Positions 1 to 13,154 of a stretch of DNA of 64,000 nucleotides are shown in pieces; the first letter of the stretch is position 1; each line of letters begins with the position of its first letter. This DNA comes from Toxotes chatareus. Its lineage: Eukaryota; Chordata; Actinopteri; Toxotidae. Position numbers and translations under genes: made by a program. The DNA is taken from the NCBI GenBank assembly GCA_016801885.1, contig JAFBJY010000418.1, positions 18,673 through 82,672 on the forward strand, in the 5' to 3' direction. The notes beneath the pieces were generated by a model. The model searched no databases, was not told where the DNA came from, and worked only from the letters and a program-made list of their open reading frames with translations.

Positions 1-2975
1 TTTTTGGGGGGGGTTTTTTTGGGGGGGGAAAAAAAAAAACCAATTTTAAAAAAAAAACCCCCCCCCTTAAAAAAAAAAACCCGCCCTTTTCCCCCCAAAA
101 AAAAAATTTTTTTTTAAAATTTTTTTTCCGGGTTTTTCCCCCCCCCCAAAAAAAACCCCCCCCCCCCCCCTTTTTTTTGGGGGGGAAGGGGGGGGTTTTT
201 TAAAAAAAAACCCCCCAAAAAAAAAAAAAATTTTAAAAAAAAACCCAAAAAAAATTTTTTAACCCCAAAAAGGCAAAATTTTTTTTTTTAAAAAATTTTT
301 TTCCCCCCCCTTTTTTCCCCCCTTTAAAAAACAAAATTTTTTAAAAAAAAATTTTTTTGGGGGCCCCAAAAAAAACCCCGGGAAAAAAAAAAAAGGGGTT
401 TTAAAAGGGGTTTTTTTTTTAAAAAAAATTTCCTTTTTCCCTTTTTTAAAAATTAAAAAAAACCCCCCTTTTTGTTTTTCTTTTTTTTTCCCCCAAAAAA
501 GGGGAAAAGGGGGGTTTTTTCCCTTTTTTGGGGTTTTTTCCCCCCTTTAACCCCCCCTTTTTTTTTTTTTTTAAAAAAAAGGGGGGGGGTTTTTTGGGGG
601 TTTTTTTTAAACCTTTCCCCCTTTTTTTTAAAACCCCCCTTTTTTTTTCCCCCCGGGTTTTTTTTTGGGGGGGGTTGGAAAATTTTGCCCTTTTAAAAAA
701 TTTTTCCGGGAAAAAACCCCCCCCCCCGGGGGGGCCTTTTAAAAAAAAAAAAATTTTTTTAAAAAAATTTTTTTTTTCCAAAAAAAAATTAAAAAAAAAA
801 TTTTTTTTTTTTTCCCCCCCCTTTTTTTTCCCCCCAAAAAAAAACCCAAATTTTAAAAAAAACCCCTTTTTTAAACCCAAAAAACCCCCCCCCCTTTTTT
901 TTAAAAAAAATTTTTCAAAAAACCCCCCCTTTTTTTTAAAAAAAAACCCTTTTTGGAAAAACAACCCCCCCCCCAAAAAAAACCCCCCCCCCTTTTTAAA
1001 AAAATTTCCCCCTTTGTTAATTTTTTTTTTTTAAAAAAAAATTTTTTTTTTTTCGAAATAAAAAAACCCCCCAAAAAAAATTTTAAATTTTTTTTTTTTT
1101 TTTTAAATTTTTTTTTTTTGGGGCCCGGTTTTTCCCCCCCCCCCCAAAAAAAAAAAAAAAAATTTTTTTTTTTAAAAAAAGGTTTTGGGTTTGGGGGGAA
1201 AGGGGGTTTTTAAAAAAAAAAAAAAAACAAAAAAAAAAAAAAAACCAGAAAAAAATTTTTTTGGGGTTTTTTAAAAAAAAAAAATTTTTTCCCCAAAAAA
1301 AAAATTTTTTAAAAAAAAATCCCCCCTTTTTCCCCTTTTAAAAAAAAAAAAATTTTTTTTTTTCATTTTTTTTCCCCCCCTTTTTTTTTTCCCCCAAAAA
1401 AAAATTTTTTGGTTTTAAAAAAAAAAAAAAAGGGGTTTGGAAAAATTTTGGGCCCGGGGAAAAAACCCCAAAAAAACCCCCCCAACCCCCAAAAAAAAAA
1501 TTTTCCCCCCCCCTTTTTCCCCCCTTTAAAAAACCCCCCCCTTTTTTTAATAAAAATTTTTTTTTAATTTTTTTTGTATAATTTTTCCCTTTTTTTTTTT
1601 TTTTCCCCCTTTTTTTAAAAGGGGGTTTTTTTAAAGGGTTTGGGGGGGAAAAAAAAAAATTTTTTTCCTGGGCGGGAAAATAAGGAAATTTTTTCCTTCT
1701 AAAGGGTTTGGGGTTTTTAAAAACAAAAAAAAAACCCAAAAATTTTTTTTAAAAAAACCCCAAAGGCCCCTTTTTTGGGGGTTTTTTTTAAAAAGGGAAA
1801 TTTTTTTTTTTTTTTTTTAAAAAAAATTTTTTTTTTTTTAAAAAAACCCCCAAAAAAAAAATTTTTTCCGGAAATTTTTTGGGCCCTTTTTTTAAAATTT
1901 TTTTTTTTTAAAAAAATTTTTTTTAAAAAAAATTCCCCCTTTTTTTTTTTTTTTTTTTTCCCCCCCCAAAAAAATTTTTTGTTTTTTTTAAAAAAAAAAG
2001 GGGGTTTTTTTTTTTTAAAAATTTAAAAAAAAAAAAAAAAAAATTTTTTTTTAAAAAAATTTTTGGGGGGGGAAAAAAAAAAACCCCCAAAAAACCCCCC
2101 AAAAAAAGGGGGAAAGGAAAAAGGGGGAAAAAAAAAAAGGGGGAAGGGGGTTTTTTAAAAAAAGGGGGTTTTAATTTTGGGGCAAAAAAAAAAAAAAAGG
2201 GGGGAAAAAAAAACCCAAAAGGGTTTTTTTAAAAAAAAAAAAAAAACCCCAAAAAACCGGAAAAAATTTTTAAAAAAAAGGGTTTTGGTTTTTTAAAAAC
2301 CTTTTTTTGGGGTTTTTAAACTTTTTTTAAAAAAAAAAGGGGGGGGTTTTTTTTTAAAAAATTTTCTTTTTTTAAAAAAAAAAAAAATTTTCCCCTTTTT
2401 AAAAAAGGGGGGGGGGAAAAAATTTTTTTTTTTTCCCCCCAAAAAAATTTTTTTTAAAAAAAAAGGGGGGGAAAAAAAAAATTTTTTTTTAAACCCCCAA
2501 AAAAAGGGGGTTTTTAAAAAAACCCCCGGGGGAAAAAACCCCCTTTTAAAGGGGGGGGGGAAAAAAAAAAAAAAAAAAAAAGGGAAAAAGGGGGGTGACC
2601 CCAAAAAAAAAAAAAAAAAACCCCCCCCAAATTTTAAAAAGGGTTTTTTTTTTAAAAAAAAAAGAAAGAAAAAATTTTTTTTTTTAAAAATTTTTGGGGG
2701 TTTTTTGGAAAAAAAAAACCGGCCGGGTTTTTTTAATTTTTTTAACCCTTAATTTTAAAATTTTAAAAAAAAAAAAGGAAAAAAATTTTTTTTTGGGGGT
2801 TTTTTTTAAAAATTTTAAAAAAAAATTTTTTGGTTTTTGGGTTTGGGGTTGGCGGGGAAAAACCCCCCCCTTTTTTTTTTAAATTTAAAAAAAAATTTTT
2901 TTAAAAAAAAAAAAAAAAAAAAAACCCCTTTTTTTTTTGGGGGGGGGGGTTTTTTTCCCGGGGGGTTTTTAAAAA
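1..2975. other. Homopolymer-block artefact, not annotatable
   Basis: Nearly every base lies in a run of three or more identical bases, and isolated single bases are rare. No known genomic sequence class looks like this. Translated frames are monotonous strings of F, K, G, P and N, as expected from runs of T, A, G and C. The change to readable sequence at about 2976 is abrupt. I read the block as failed base calling or consensus, not as a satellite, because no repeat unit recurs. No gene can be supported here. Confidence 0.93.
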
Positions 2976-2984
2976 GGGAGACAG

Positions 2985-3830
2985 CACTGGTGGGGGGTTC
3001 CAACAATTTTTTAAGCATCAGATAATGGCCCTGCCTCTAATTTGTCCTGCTAGATCTTAGTGCTGTTTTTTGACACCTTGATCATAATACCTTATTGGAT
3101 AGTTTTTAACATGTTATTGGGTTTAAAAGGAACAGCACTAGGGGTTTTAAATCTTTCTATCAGATAGATCCCAAATTTTTTCCCATTTTAAATTTTTTGA
3201 TCCTCCACATATACCAATAAGTCAGGGGTTTCCACGGGGGTTCTGTGCTTGGCCCGTATTTTCCCTTTATACATGCTTCCCCTAGGCAAAATATCAGGAA
3301 GCAGGGAAAAAATTTTCCCTTTTTATGGGATATTTAGCTATATTTATCATGAAACCGACAAACAGATAAAGTTAAACCCATCTAGGCATGTTTTAAAAGG
3401 ACAAAAAGGCCTAAATGACCTGTAATTTTTCTTTTTAATTCAGACAAAACGAGGCTATTTGGGCCCCCCCAAACACCCCCAAAACAGTTTTTTCAATCAT
3501 ATAGTTACTCTGGGTGGCTTTTAATTTAGCCCCCAATCGACCGTGGGGAAACCCTTTGGGATTTTATTTTTGATCGGAATCTGTCCCAAACTCACATATA
3601 AAAACAAGTCTCGGGTTCCCTTTTTTTCCCCTTAATTTGTAAGATTAGGAACACCTTCGAAGTGATGCTGAAAAATTAGTCCATGTTTTTTGTTACTTCT
3701 AGGCGGGTTTCTTGCCCCTTTTATTAGGATGTCCAGTTGCTCTGGGTCAGGCCGGGGTCTCTTAAAGTGTTTTGGAAAATTTTTATTGTGGGGTTTATAT
3801 AAATAAAATTTGAATTAATTGAATTAAATT
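2985..3830 (+). mobile_element. L2-group LINE, 3' part of reverse transcriptase and 3' tail (degraded)
   Basis: Plus-strand frames contain, in order, pieces of a fish L2-type reverse transcriptase: a block resembling LLDLSAAFDTLDHN near 3045-3095, a piece resembling the GVPQGSVLGP motif near 3225-3255, and YMLPLGKI near 3270-3295. The catalytic YADD block is not readable at its expected place. The copy ends at about 3790-3830 with the tail of this family, a TATATAAATAAA-like stretch followed by TTGAATT-type repeats. The same family appears in better sequence at 46945-49700. Frameshifts are numerous and probably mix true decay with base-calling error. Confidence 0.72.
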
Positions 3831-6800
3831 GTTATCACATTAAAAAACAACAACTTGGCATTTTTCCAGTTCTCACTGGGCTCTGGGTGCCCCATTGGGC
3901 TTTTTTTACAGTGAAAGAAATTGAGGGACAATCTTTTTATGAGGGTTTGGGTTATTGGAAAGGGAAAAGTCTTACAGGATTTGGATGAGACAGACGGGAT
4001 GGATCAGGGAAGTAATTCCACTGTCCTTTTGCTGCTGAGTGTGTCTGACTCCCCTGTTCCCAACTGAATAATAAACTTATATTTTGAGGGAAAATTGCTT
4101 GGGGGAAAAATGTTCGTTTTTTTGAGGTCAGTAAATTAATTAAAGAAAAAAAAAAAGAATTTGGGTTCATACAAGTTTTGAGAACAATTAGTGTGTAAGC
4201 AGCATGGAACAAATCTGTGGCGGGCGGCCTTTTTTCTTCTCTGCTGTAGTGAGGTGAGAAGGACTCTGAAGCTGCTGCATTCACATTTAACAGCTGCTGT
4301 TTTGTCCTTGGTGCTAATTCCCCCAAAGCTAATGGCCCCTGGAAAATTTGGAAAACATGAATATCTTTGACCAAAAGCAGTTTTATTTCCCTGCAGAAAG
4401 CCCCTATGGGGAAAGTAGTAGTTAGTTGAGTGGAGAAGCATTTTTATTTGTGGAGCACCCCATCAAATCAGTCCAGGGGCCTGGGGTAAAAAAGATCTAC
4501 AGCTTCTTCTCCCCAGTCAACACACCCTCAGATTCACCAACATCACCCCGGCACACTGACACCCAAAAGGGTTTTCGGGAGGACAGAAACACTGTGGGCG
4601 GGAAATGAATTAAAAACAAGGCTCTTAGTGAAGTTTTTTTGTTCTTTCTATCCTGTGACAGTGGAAAAAAAAAGTTGTGTTGAGTAAATGTCCATCATTT
4701 ACATTTTTTACTGTTTTGGGAAAGTAAAAAATAAAAAATGTTTCTTCTGTAGATGTTTCTCACTGCAGCTGGGGAAGAAAAAAAAGAAAGAAACAGCTTC
4801 AGTGGCTCTGACAAAATAAGTGGAATAAATCTTTGTCATTTTTCTTTTTAAATAAACGGGCTTTATCCAATGAGACCAACTAGACTGTCCCATTTGAACC
4901 CTGACATATCTGGAAAAACCACTGTTAAAAGGGAAACTAGCCCTGTAGATACACTAGAAGGATTTTAGACTGAAAAGAAAATATATTTTTTATAATACCA
5001 TCATAATCAAAAGGGGGAAAAAAAGGAACTAATATTATTCACACAAAATATATTTTTTCTTAATGCCCAATTTTCCATAAAAATTCCTCAGCTCATTGGG
5101 GTTATAAAGGCAGATACTTGAGTCTGACTCATGGGGTTTTCCCATTAACCAGCTCATTTTCTGTTTTGAAGGAAAATAAATTTTGCCCCGTTTTTAAAAC
5201 CCTGGTCAGTGTCGGGAACATCACACAGTTTTAAATTGTGATAAAAGACAGTGCCCCTGTGACTGCCCAAATTGAGTAGGGAATTTTTAAAGGTTGCAGA
5301 AAAAGAATAACACAGAGACAAACTGTTTGGCTAAGACCCCATCAGAGACCAGTAAACACTTTGTGTTGCTTCCTCCTCCCTTTCCCCTCCCTTCATTTTG
5401 GCCACTTCACCCATGTGCCCAAACCGGGTTGTGGTGCTGAATGAAATTGGTTTGGACTTGTCCACATTAGTCCTGCTGTCAGCCCTAAACCCATGAAATT
5501 TTTGTTTTTAGAGCAACAACCAACACAGACAGAAAAAGGACTCACACACAGCCCTGCCTTTTCTCACTGGAAAACCCAGTTCCGGAAAGGGGTTTGCTAA
5601 TGTCCGGTGAAAGCAGCAGAAGAAGGGAAAAGAATCTCCAGCTCTTGTGTTCATCAGGCGTTCACACTGGGTTTCTTCCTCCGCTCGGTTTCATCGGGCA
5701 GCCCCCTTTTCTTCGGAAAAAGAACCGCTGGACACGGGCTTCGTCGGGGAAAGAGCGCGGAGTTTTTGCAGCTGTTTAAAAGGAACCATCTTTACTTCTG
5801 GATACCACCGTGGGTCCCGCCGTCGTTTTCCCTTTTTTTGGTTTCAAGGAAACGGATCGTTTCACAGCTGAGAGGGAAATTCCCTCCGTGGATGTTTATT
5901 GTGCGTTTTTCCGTCTGATGCTGACTCGAGTTGTAAAATCTGTAAGGACGCCCTTTCCCCAAAAAACCCCTGACTGACAGAGGGTCTGCGCCCCCAGGGG
6001 GAAAAGCCTCTGACTTTCTGCTGCCCTGTTACAGCAGGCCTGTTTCTCTAAATGAAGTTAGTGATGAGTGGAGCGGGAGCCGGGGCTAAAGCAGTCTTCG
6101 TACAGTAGCAGGTGTGCCCAAGAGAGCAGAGCAGCCTCAGAGGCTGAGGGGTACAGCTGACAGCTTCGGGCCAGTCTCCCCCAGCACAGTAGAAGGAGGA
6201 AACATGTGGGGGCCTTTTGGGGACTTTCTCCCCCCGGACTTATTTCTGGGGAGCCCCCCCTGAGGGAAATGTGTGGGGGACATTTTGTCCGTATGGGGTT
6301 GGGGGCTTGTGTTTGTTAAATAGCTGTAAATACCAAACCAAAACCACAGAGTGGACTCTGGATAAAAAACCCCAGTCTCCCACCCCCAAACTGCAAAAAA
6401 ATTTAAAACCCCCATTACCTCATTCATTCAGAAAATCTGTTTCCTCTAAACATCCAGCCACTTTATGTTTCACACATAATGGTTTGCTTTTAAGTTTACT
6501 ACAGTTTATTTAATTTAGTGTATGTGGTTTGTGGAAAAAAAGGGGGTGAGAGAAATAAAACGGGAAAGACAGATGGATCAACCTTTAAACAAAACATACA
6601 GGGGGCCTTGGGTGTTGTGGAAAAAGCTGAATTACAACCCAATATCATAATACAGAGGGGGAATTTCTTCTTTAAAAATGAGCGGGAAAAAGAGCACAGA
6701 CGAGTCACATCAATTCACTGAACTAAATCCCCACAGTCACAGAATAATGATCACATTACTATAAAACTTCTGGATAAATGAGGGAACATTTCCCCCATTT

Positions 6801-9800
6801 TCTCGGGAAACAAAAATGTGTTTTTTCAACCCGGAAAATTTTTAAAAGGGTTTTTTAAGAAAAAAAGGGGAAAAATGACAGAAAAAATTTTTTCTCCTCT
6901 TTTCAAAAACTTTCAAGAGTCATCATGAAGAAATAAAGTACATCATTTTGGGTGAATGGTGAACTGGAAACACAGAGCCGGGAAAATGCCCAGAGTCAAA
7001 CTGGCTTTTTAAATTTTGTGGGTCATAATAAAAAAAAATTTCTACATCCCAGTGAGAACCTTTCCTTCATCCTTTTTTTCCATAAAATGTAAAAGATGAT
7101 TTTGTCACTTAAACCAAACACCCCCCACACACACACACACACACACAGCCCACCCATGGAAAAAGGGGGCTAAATTTTTTGGGCCCGGATTTGGGTTAGT
7201 GACCATCATCAAAAGACAAAGAAACAGAAAAAAGGGAAAAACTTTTAAAAAGTGAATTTTACCTTTTCCCCATATGAAATATTTTTACTGCTTAATAATT
7301 AAGATCCTTCAACAACCGGACGAAATTACAGTCCTGTAGATGGGGCCATGGAGCAGAAAACAAGAATCAGGGGCTGAGAGTCTAAAGAAAGAGAGTTAAA
7401 TTTTAAACTTATTCTTTTCCCCCACAGTCATCAACATTTTTTCCCCTCCTACACTAAAAAACAAAACAAATGAACACTATCCAAATGCATCACATCCCAC
7501 CTCAAACACATCAACTTTTTTTAGTTTCCCATTTTCCCAGGACTAAGGTTTTCAAGGAGAAAGAATTCTCAAAGCCAAAATTTTCCCCTCCACAGTAGGG
7601 AAATCAGGGTTTTTTACTGCCCCAAAAACCAAAAGAGGGGAAATGAACACAGCCTAAAACGCTTCATGCAACAGCTGTTTAAATTTTAAGCCCCTTTACT
7701 CTTTCCCTGCAGTTTTAAATACAGGACATAATTGTATTCACTAAAATGAACAAAAAATAAAAGGCTAAAAGCCAAAAGGAGATTTGAACCTAGTGTTCAG
7801 TATAAAAACACAAGTGGACTCAGTGATAGGTAAATGTAAAAAGGCTGAAATTTTAAAGCACAATAGTAAGTAGATGATTGTAGAAGGGGAAAACAGTGGG
7901 GCTGGTTATTTGCTTTGGGACTGGGAGATTATTTCTCCGGGAGTCTTAAACTGTGCTTTTTTTGTTTTGGGCCAAATGTTGAGAGAGGGTATGATTCACA
8001 CTTTGGGAAAATGAAGATTTTCCAAAACACCCAAACTGTTTCCTGTTCCAGCTTTTAAAAACACTTTGTCTATGAGAAAGCAATAATATTGTGTTTTTTG
8101 GGATGCAGTGGGGTTTTTTGGACTCTGAAATTTAAATGGGGTTATAGGGAACTTATTATAAAAAACCAAACACCCGTTTTTAAAGGTCCTCCATCAAGAT
8201 CATCATACATCCAGACCTGACCCACAGGAAAAAGATAATCGTTAATTACAGGCCCAGGCTTTTGATCATTTATACAAAACTATACTTTTTTATACCGGTG
8301 AAAAGGGAAAATAGGCGACCTGTAATATACTAAAATACTGAAAAATTTTTTGGTTTTTTTATTAAGATGCTTTAAAAATGAAAAAGTTTTTTTTTAGTTG
8401 GTTTTAAATTTTATCCCCCACGGGGAAAAATTTTAATTATATCTTGTGATTAGGGAAGGGACTGTTATTTTGTCAAAAACCCAAAACAGAAATTTAAAAA
8501 CTTTATCTTTTGTTCACTGTCTGCTTTATATGTCCTCCGACAAAAAGATCAAACAATGGGGAAAAGGCTGACCCACAAAAATTTTGGCCCGGGTCCTTGA
8601 ATGCAAAAGTGTGTGTTTTTTTTTATCATTTTGAGTTTTAAAAAATTTAAAATTTCCCCGGCTTCAAATTAAAAAAATAGTGGGGGAAAAAAAATTGTTA
8701 AAACTGAAACTAAGAACTCTTTAAGTATTTAAAACTAAACACATAGAACTTAAAGTGCCCTTGACATTCTTTTGTCTCACAGAAATTTGGGTGCTGGGGT
8801 GTGGATAGAGGGGGAGGGGCACAGTCCGTTCACGTCCACCTCTTCCCAAAAAGCCCCAGCACCCTAGGCCCTGCACTGATGCCCCTAAACCCCTCTTTGC
8901 CAGACAAAAAGGGGGGAAAAAGGGCCCAAAGAGGGGTGGTTAAAGGATGATGATGATCACTGATGATGGAGATTGTTCCCGAATACCTTTTGGTAGACCC
9001 CTTCAGGAACAAAAGGGGGCCTTGGGGACTATATGCTGCAGCATCACCAGTTTTATAAATTGGGGCTTGTGTATAAATCTAAACAGAAAAACCCCCCTCC
9101 GCCCCCCAAATTTCTGGGGTTTGGGCCCTGCCTTTGAGGGTTTTTAACTGTCACATCATCTTTACATTTTTTTTTATGTAGTCAGTGATGAACTACATTA
9201 AGTAATTCATAAGAAAATTCAGGGTTTTTTAAAATTCTGGGAAACTGCTGCATTTAAATAAAAAAATCACAGAGAGTTCAGACCGTTAGATAAATGGGGT
9301 TATAGGGGAAAAAATCCAGATAAAAAAAGAAAATGGAAGTTACGGGAAAAAAAACATTGTCAAAAGGGGAACCCTTGACCTCATGACCTCATTTATTTCT
9401 AAAACCCGACTGGTTTTTTAATAAAAGGAGGAAATCTTCTTTCCCCTGAATGAAAAAGGTGAACCCCAAATACACAGTCACAGTATTTCAGGAGTGGTAC
9501 TTGTAGTTGCTTCATGTAGAAAATTGAAAAAGGGCCCGAAAAGTTTTAAAACATTTTTATTAATGAGAAAATTTTTAAAAGTAAAATTTTAAAGAAATTT
9601 TTAACTGTTTAGTATAATACTTACATTTCTCAGAAATGATGGGGTTTAAAAAATTAAAATTTTTGAAAAGTATTGTGGTAATTTTTTTCCAAACAAGCCC
9701 CAGTCATGTTCTCACATGAATAAAAAGGGCCCAATCACAAAATTCACCAGCCCAGCCAATCAGAAATTTGGATTGCCTCTTCATCCTCGGGAATTTAAAA

Positions 9801-10129
9801 TTTTTTACCCTGCAGTACCTGGAGTTTTTTCTTAGGGGGAACCTGGGCCCCTACCAACACGCTCTGTGTTTATTTAATGTGGACATCTTCTGAAACATGT
9901 CCAAGATGCTTTTTAAAGGACAAAAAAGAAGAAGAAGTATGGGAATAATAATATATGTCATGTGTACTTTGGACAGCAGACACATAATGATCCCCAACTT
10001 ACGGGAAACCTCTGAACCCCCAAAAGATCGGGAAAAAAAAAAATAATGGGGACATTAGCTGCACTTCTCCATCACACCACATGATGGGCTGATTAATATG
10101 AGTCATCACTTTGGGTTCAGCATCTGTAA
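3831..10129. other. Unassigned non-coding sequence, reduced quality
   Basis: No gene, RNA or transposon domain could be recognised on either strand. The stretch holds a dinucleotide AC run at about 7124-7147 and a segment relatively rich in CpG at about 5570-5990, which could be a promoter or first exon but has no supporting coding signal. Short open frames have no recognisable motif. Homopolymer inflation makes any splice-site reading unreliable. Confidence 0.6.
7124..7147. repeat. (AC)n microsatellite
   Basis: About twelve AC dinucleotides in a row follow a short C run. The length may be altered by base-calling error in this part of the window. Confidence 0.85.
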
Positions 10130-12610
10130 ATGAAAAAAAAAGACCAGTTTAAAGTCCAGGGGGAAAGGGGGAGGAGGTGGAGGGAGTCTCAGTGTTTTCC
10201 TGCAGAACACAATTTAGCTTGTGGCTGCTGTGATTGGCTTTTTTGTCCTCTGTGTTTTGTTTTTCTGTCCCACCCCGGGAGGCCTGTCCCTGTTCTCCCT
10301 CCCCTTCAATGGGGAAAGCAGCCACTGAGAATGTTGGGGCCCAGGGACCCAAAGTTAGCCACCAAACACTGCCCCAATTGCCCATTTCCCTCATCGGGGA
10401 AATGCTGGCCTTTCCCCATCTCCCGGGGGGAATTCCCCGGTCGAAAAGGGGTTGTTCCCCCGGGCCTTAAGTTTACTTTAAACCCCGAGGTGCAGCGCCA
10501 TCAGTGAATTGTTGCCCAAAAAACCCGGAAAACCGAGTGATGGCAGGGGATTTCAACCACACCGCCCGCCCCGCTAAAAAACAATGTGGATTTTTAAAAC
10601 CAGGGGAAAGAAATTTTGGGAGGGGAAACAAATTTCCCAGGATACAAAAGCGACCCCAACCCATTTAACGTTTCTGATCACCTTTCGCCCGGCTGGTACC
10701 GGTATCAAACCCCTTCCTAAAAGCGAAACAGGTCAGAGAAAAAACACACGGCCGATCTGGCCAGGGGGTTTGGCCCCACTTCAGGTTTCTTCGGGAATAC
10801 AGACTGGGGTTTTTCGATCGCAGCCTCCCAGGGGGCCGCGGAACATCGGGAATATGAGGCGGTGACCTGCTACATGCAAAAGTGCAAAAGGGGGATGCCC
10901 GGTAGCCAAGACCTTCGGGGCCCGCGGGAAAACCGGGAAACCGTGGATGAAAACTGAAGTCGTTTCATTTTTGTCAGCCAGAGACAAACCCTTTCAGGGC
11001 GGGGAAAAGTTAACCCCGCCTGCCGGGAAATTTAACCTCCCAGGGGATCAAGGCTCCCAAGCAACGGGAAAAAAACCATGCACCTTTGGACACAGGAAAC
11101 ACCGGGCGAATGGGGGGAAAGGGAGTCCAGGCGTGAGGGAAACCAACCCCGGGCAGAGGGTCGAGGCCGGGGGCCCCCTTCCTAAACCGGGGCCTAACAA
11201 CTTTTTTGGGCCGGGGAACCAAAACCAAAACCCCGGAAAGGGGGAGGCCCCCTACCTTTTTGGTTGGGCCAGCTCACACCATCAGCGAAACAGCCACGTG
11301 GGGGGGACCCCAAGGGGGTAAACCCCCGGGAAAAGCAGCGGGCCAAGAAAAACCCCCGGGGGCGGGGTGGAAAACTGAGCTGGTGATTGGCTGGGGTCTA
11401 CGACATCTTTAACATCTCGCTCACCCAGGCCCCCGTTCCACATGTTTTAAAAACATCCCCCATAGAAACGGTGGCAAAAAAAAACCAGTTTCCCTGCCTG
11501 AATGACTACCCCCCCATCCACAACCCCGGGTTGTGAGGGAAGGTTTTAAACGATTTGTAAAAAACCAAAATAAAGCCAGCCCCCCTGCATCATTTAATTT
11601 CCAGTTTGAAACCCATTCCCAACAGTTCCACAGAGGATGCAATACCCACCACCCCTGCACTCAGTCATCCCCCATTTGGACCAAAAAAACACCAATTTAA
11701 ATCCTGACATTGATTTAAACCAATTTAACACCATCCCCAGACACTGTGGAGAAACTCCGTTACCCCAGCCTAAAACCCCCAACATGTCTCTGGATCCAGG
11801 ACTTCCTGACCCAGAGCCCGCAGTCTGGGGTTGGGAAAAACATCCCCAAATCCATAACGTGGCCCCGGGCCCCCCCAAGGTGTGTCTCAGTCCACTACTG
11901 TTTACACTGCTGACACACGATTTGGCAGCTAGAAATGAGGGAACCGGGATCACAAAGGGTTTGCAGATGACACCACAGTGGGGGGACTCATCGGGGAAAA
12001 AACGACAATCAATGTACAGGGGGAGGTAGATCACCTGGTATTGGTGAACTGAATAACCTGGTGCTGAACGGGGAGGGGGCCGGAAATGATTTCCCATTTC
12101 CGCGGACTCAGCCCTGAGCACCCCTCCCCTCAGCATCAGGGGCCACCCCGTGGAGAGAGAAAAAAAGATTCCTAGGATTGCAGATCCCCGGGACCTGTGG
12201 GGAAGAAGAACCCCTCAGCAAAAAAAAGGGGCCCAGCAGGGTTGCATTTCCCCCTGGGGGAGGCTAAAAAAAGCCTCTCCCCACCCATCCTCAGGCCCTT
12301 TCAGGCGGGGGAAAACCCCCCTGAAACTGCATGTCCACTTGGTACCCAGCCCCCATAGGGGACGGGAAAAACCTTACAGAGAATAGTCGGGGGGGCTGAG
12401 AAGATTATTGGAGTTTTCCCCTCTGCCCAAAGGGTCTCTTCCAGACCCTTAGGGAGAGCTCGGATATTTAAGGGGACTCCCCAACACCCCCCAAAAAGGG
12501 ATTTGTTGAACTGCTCCCTTGGGAAAAAAGATCCCGGGAGAAAAAAGGCAGAACCTCCAGCCAAACAGTTCCCCCACCACAACCCGTTAGATTACTAAAA
12601 AAACTGAAAT
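10130..12610 (+). mobile_element. Rex1/CR1-type LINE, endonuclease-RT region (degraded)
   Basis: A non-LTR retrotransposon on the plus strand, read through many frameshifts. Near 10540-10560 a frame gives AGDFNH, the endonuclease motif with the catalytic Asp and Asn. Near 10720-10800 follow KSETGQRKNTRPIWPGG and a DWGVF-like end of the endonuclease-RT linker. From 11760 the RT gives LWIQDFLT, then a PQGCVLSPLL-like block near 11870-11910, and the catalytic FADD at 11960-11971. Downstream lie a PLRRL-like thumb and a TGK/RIVGGAEKIIG-like tail to about 12600. The domain order is that of CR1/L2/Rex1-group LINEs. It lies 3' of the NLR gene and on the opposite strand. It is not functional as read. 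Confidence 0.75.
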
Positions 12611-12998
12611 TTTTTTATTTTCTATTTTATATTAATCGTTTTGGGTAAACCCCCCAATATTTTGGGGGGGAGGGGGTTGAGGTGTTCATTTTTTTTGACT
12701 TCTTTTGTTTTTTTTTGTACTTATTTAGTATTTATTATTACTTTTTATTTTTAAACCCTATTTTACTATTTAGTAATTACTTTACTCTTTTGTTGACCTT
12801 CCCCTCCGGACCCCAAAAACACTGTCTCATTTTGTCGGGGACTGCAGTTGTAGGGACAGCAAAAAACAATAAAAAGCCTGATTTGATTTGTTTTGGGATT
12901 TGATTTGTTTGGAGACATTTGGATTTTTTGCTTTGATACAACTGTGTTTAGCAAAAACCTGATAAAAGCAGAAGGACTTTTTCCAACCTCTCCCGACC
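12611..12998. other. Unassigned AT-rich spacer 3' of the NLR LRR exons
   Basis: T-rich sequence with no domain. In the orientation of the NLR gene this is downstream of the last LRR exon found. A PRY-SPRY exon would be expected here in many fish NLR genes, but none is readable. The LINE at 10130-12610 may have displaced it. Confidence 0.5.
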
Positions 12999-13154
12999 CC
13001 CGGGAGTCTGAAACCAAAGTCTGGACTCCAAAGATCAGACAGATCCTTCACTCCTGAATCCTGCAGGTTGTTTCCTCTCGGGCCCAGGTGTCTCAGATGG
13101 GGGGTTTGGGACTTCCAGAGCTGAGGCCAGAAAGCACAGCTGATCTCTGACAAC
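12999..13154 (-). CDS. NLRC3-like gene, LRR exon (third in gene order)
   Basis: Leucine-rich repeat exon of a fish NLR gene, about 156 bases. Read on the minus strand it follows an acceptor AG at 13155-13156 and gives LSEISCAF, then HLRHL, and NNLQDSGVKDLSD, followed by a WSPDFGF segment and the exon end. This is the standard fish NLRC3-like LRR cassette: LSEISCASLASAL, HLRELDL, NNLQDSGVK and the SPDC element. LRRs form the ligand-sensing or autoinhibitory C-terminal solenoid of NLR proteins in the cytosol. The frame is nearly intact, in contrast to other parts of this region. Its sister exons are at 13893-14057 and 14334-14499. Confidence 0.82.

Noticed and set aside
446..2604. Open frames of 60-176 codons near the left edge
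   Set aside because: Same homopolymer artefact.
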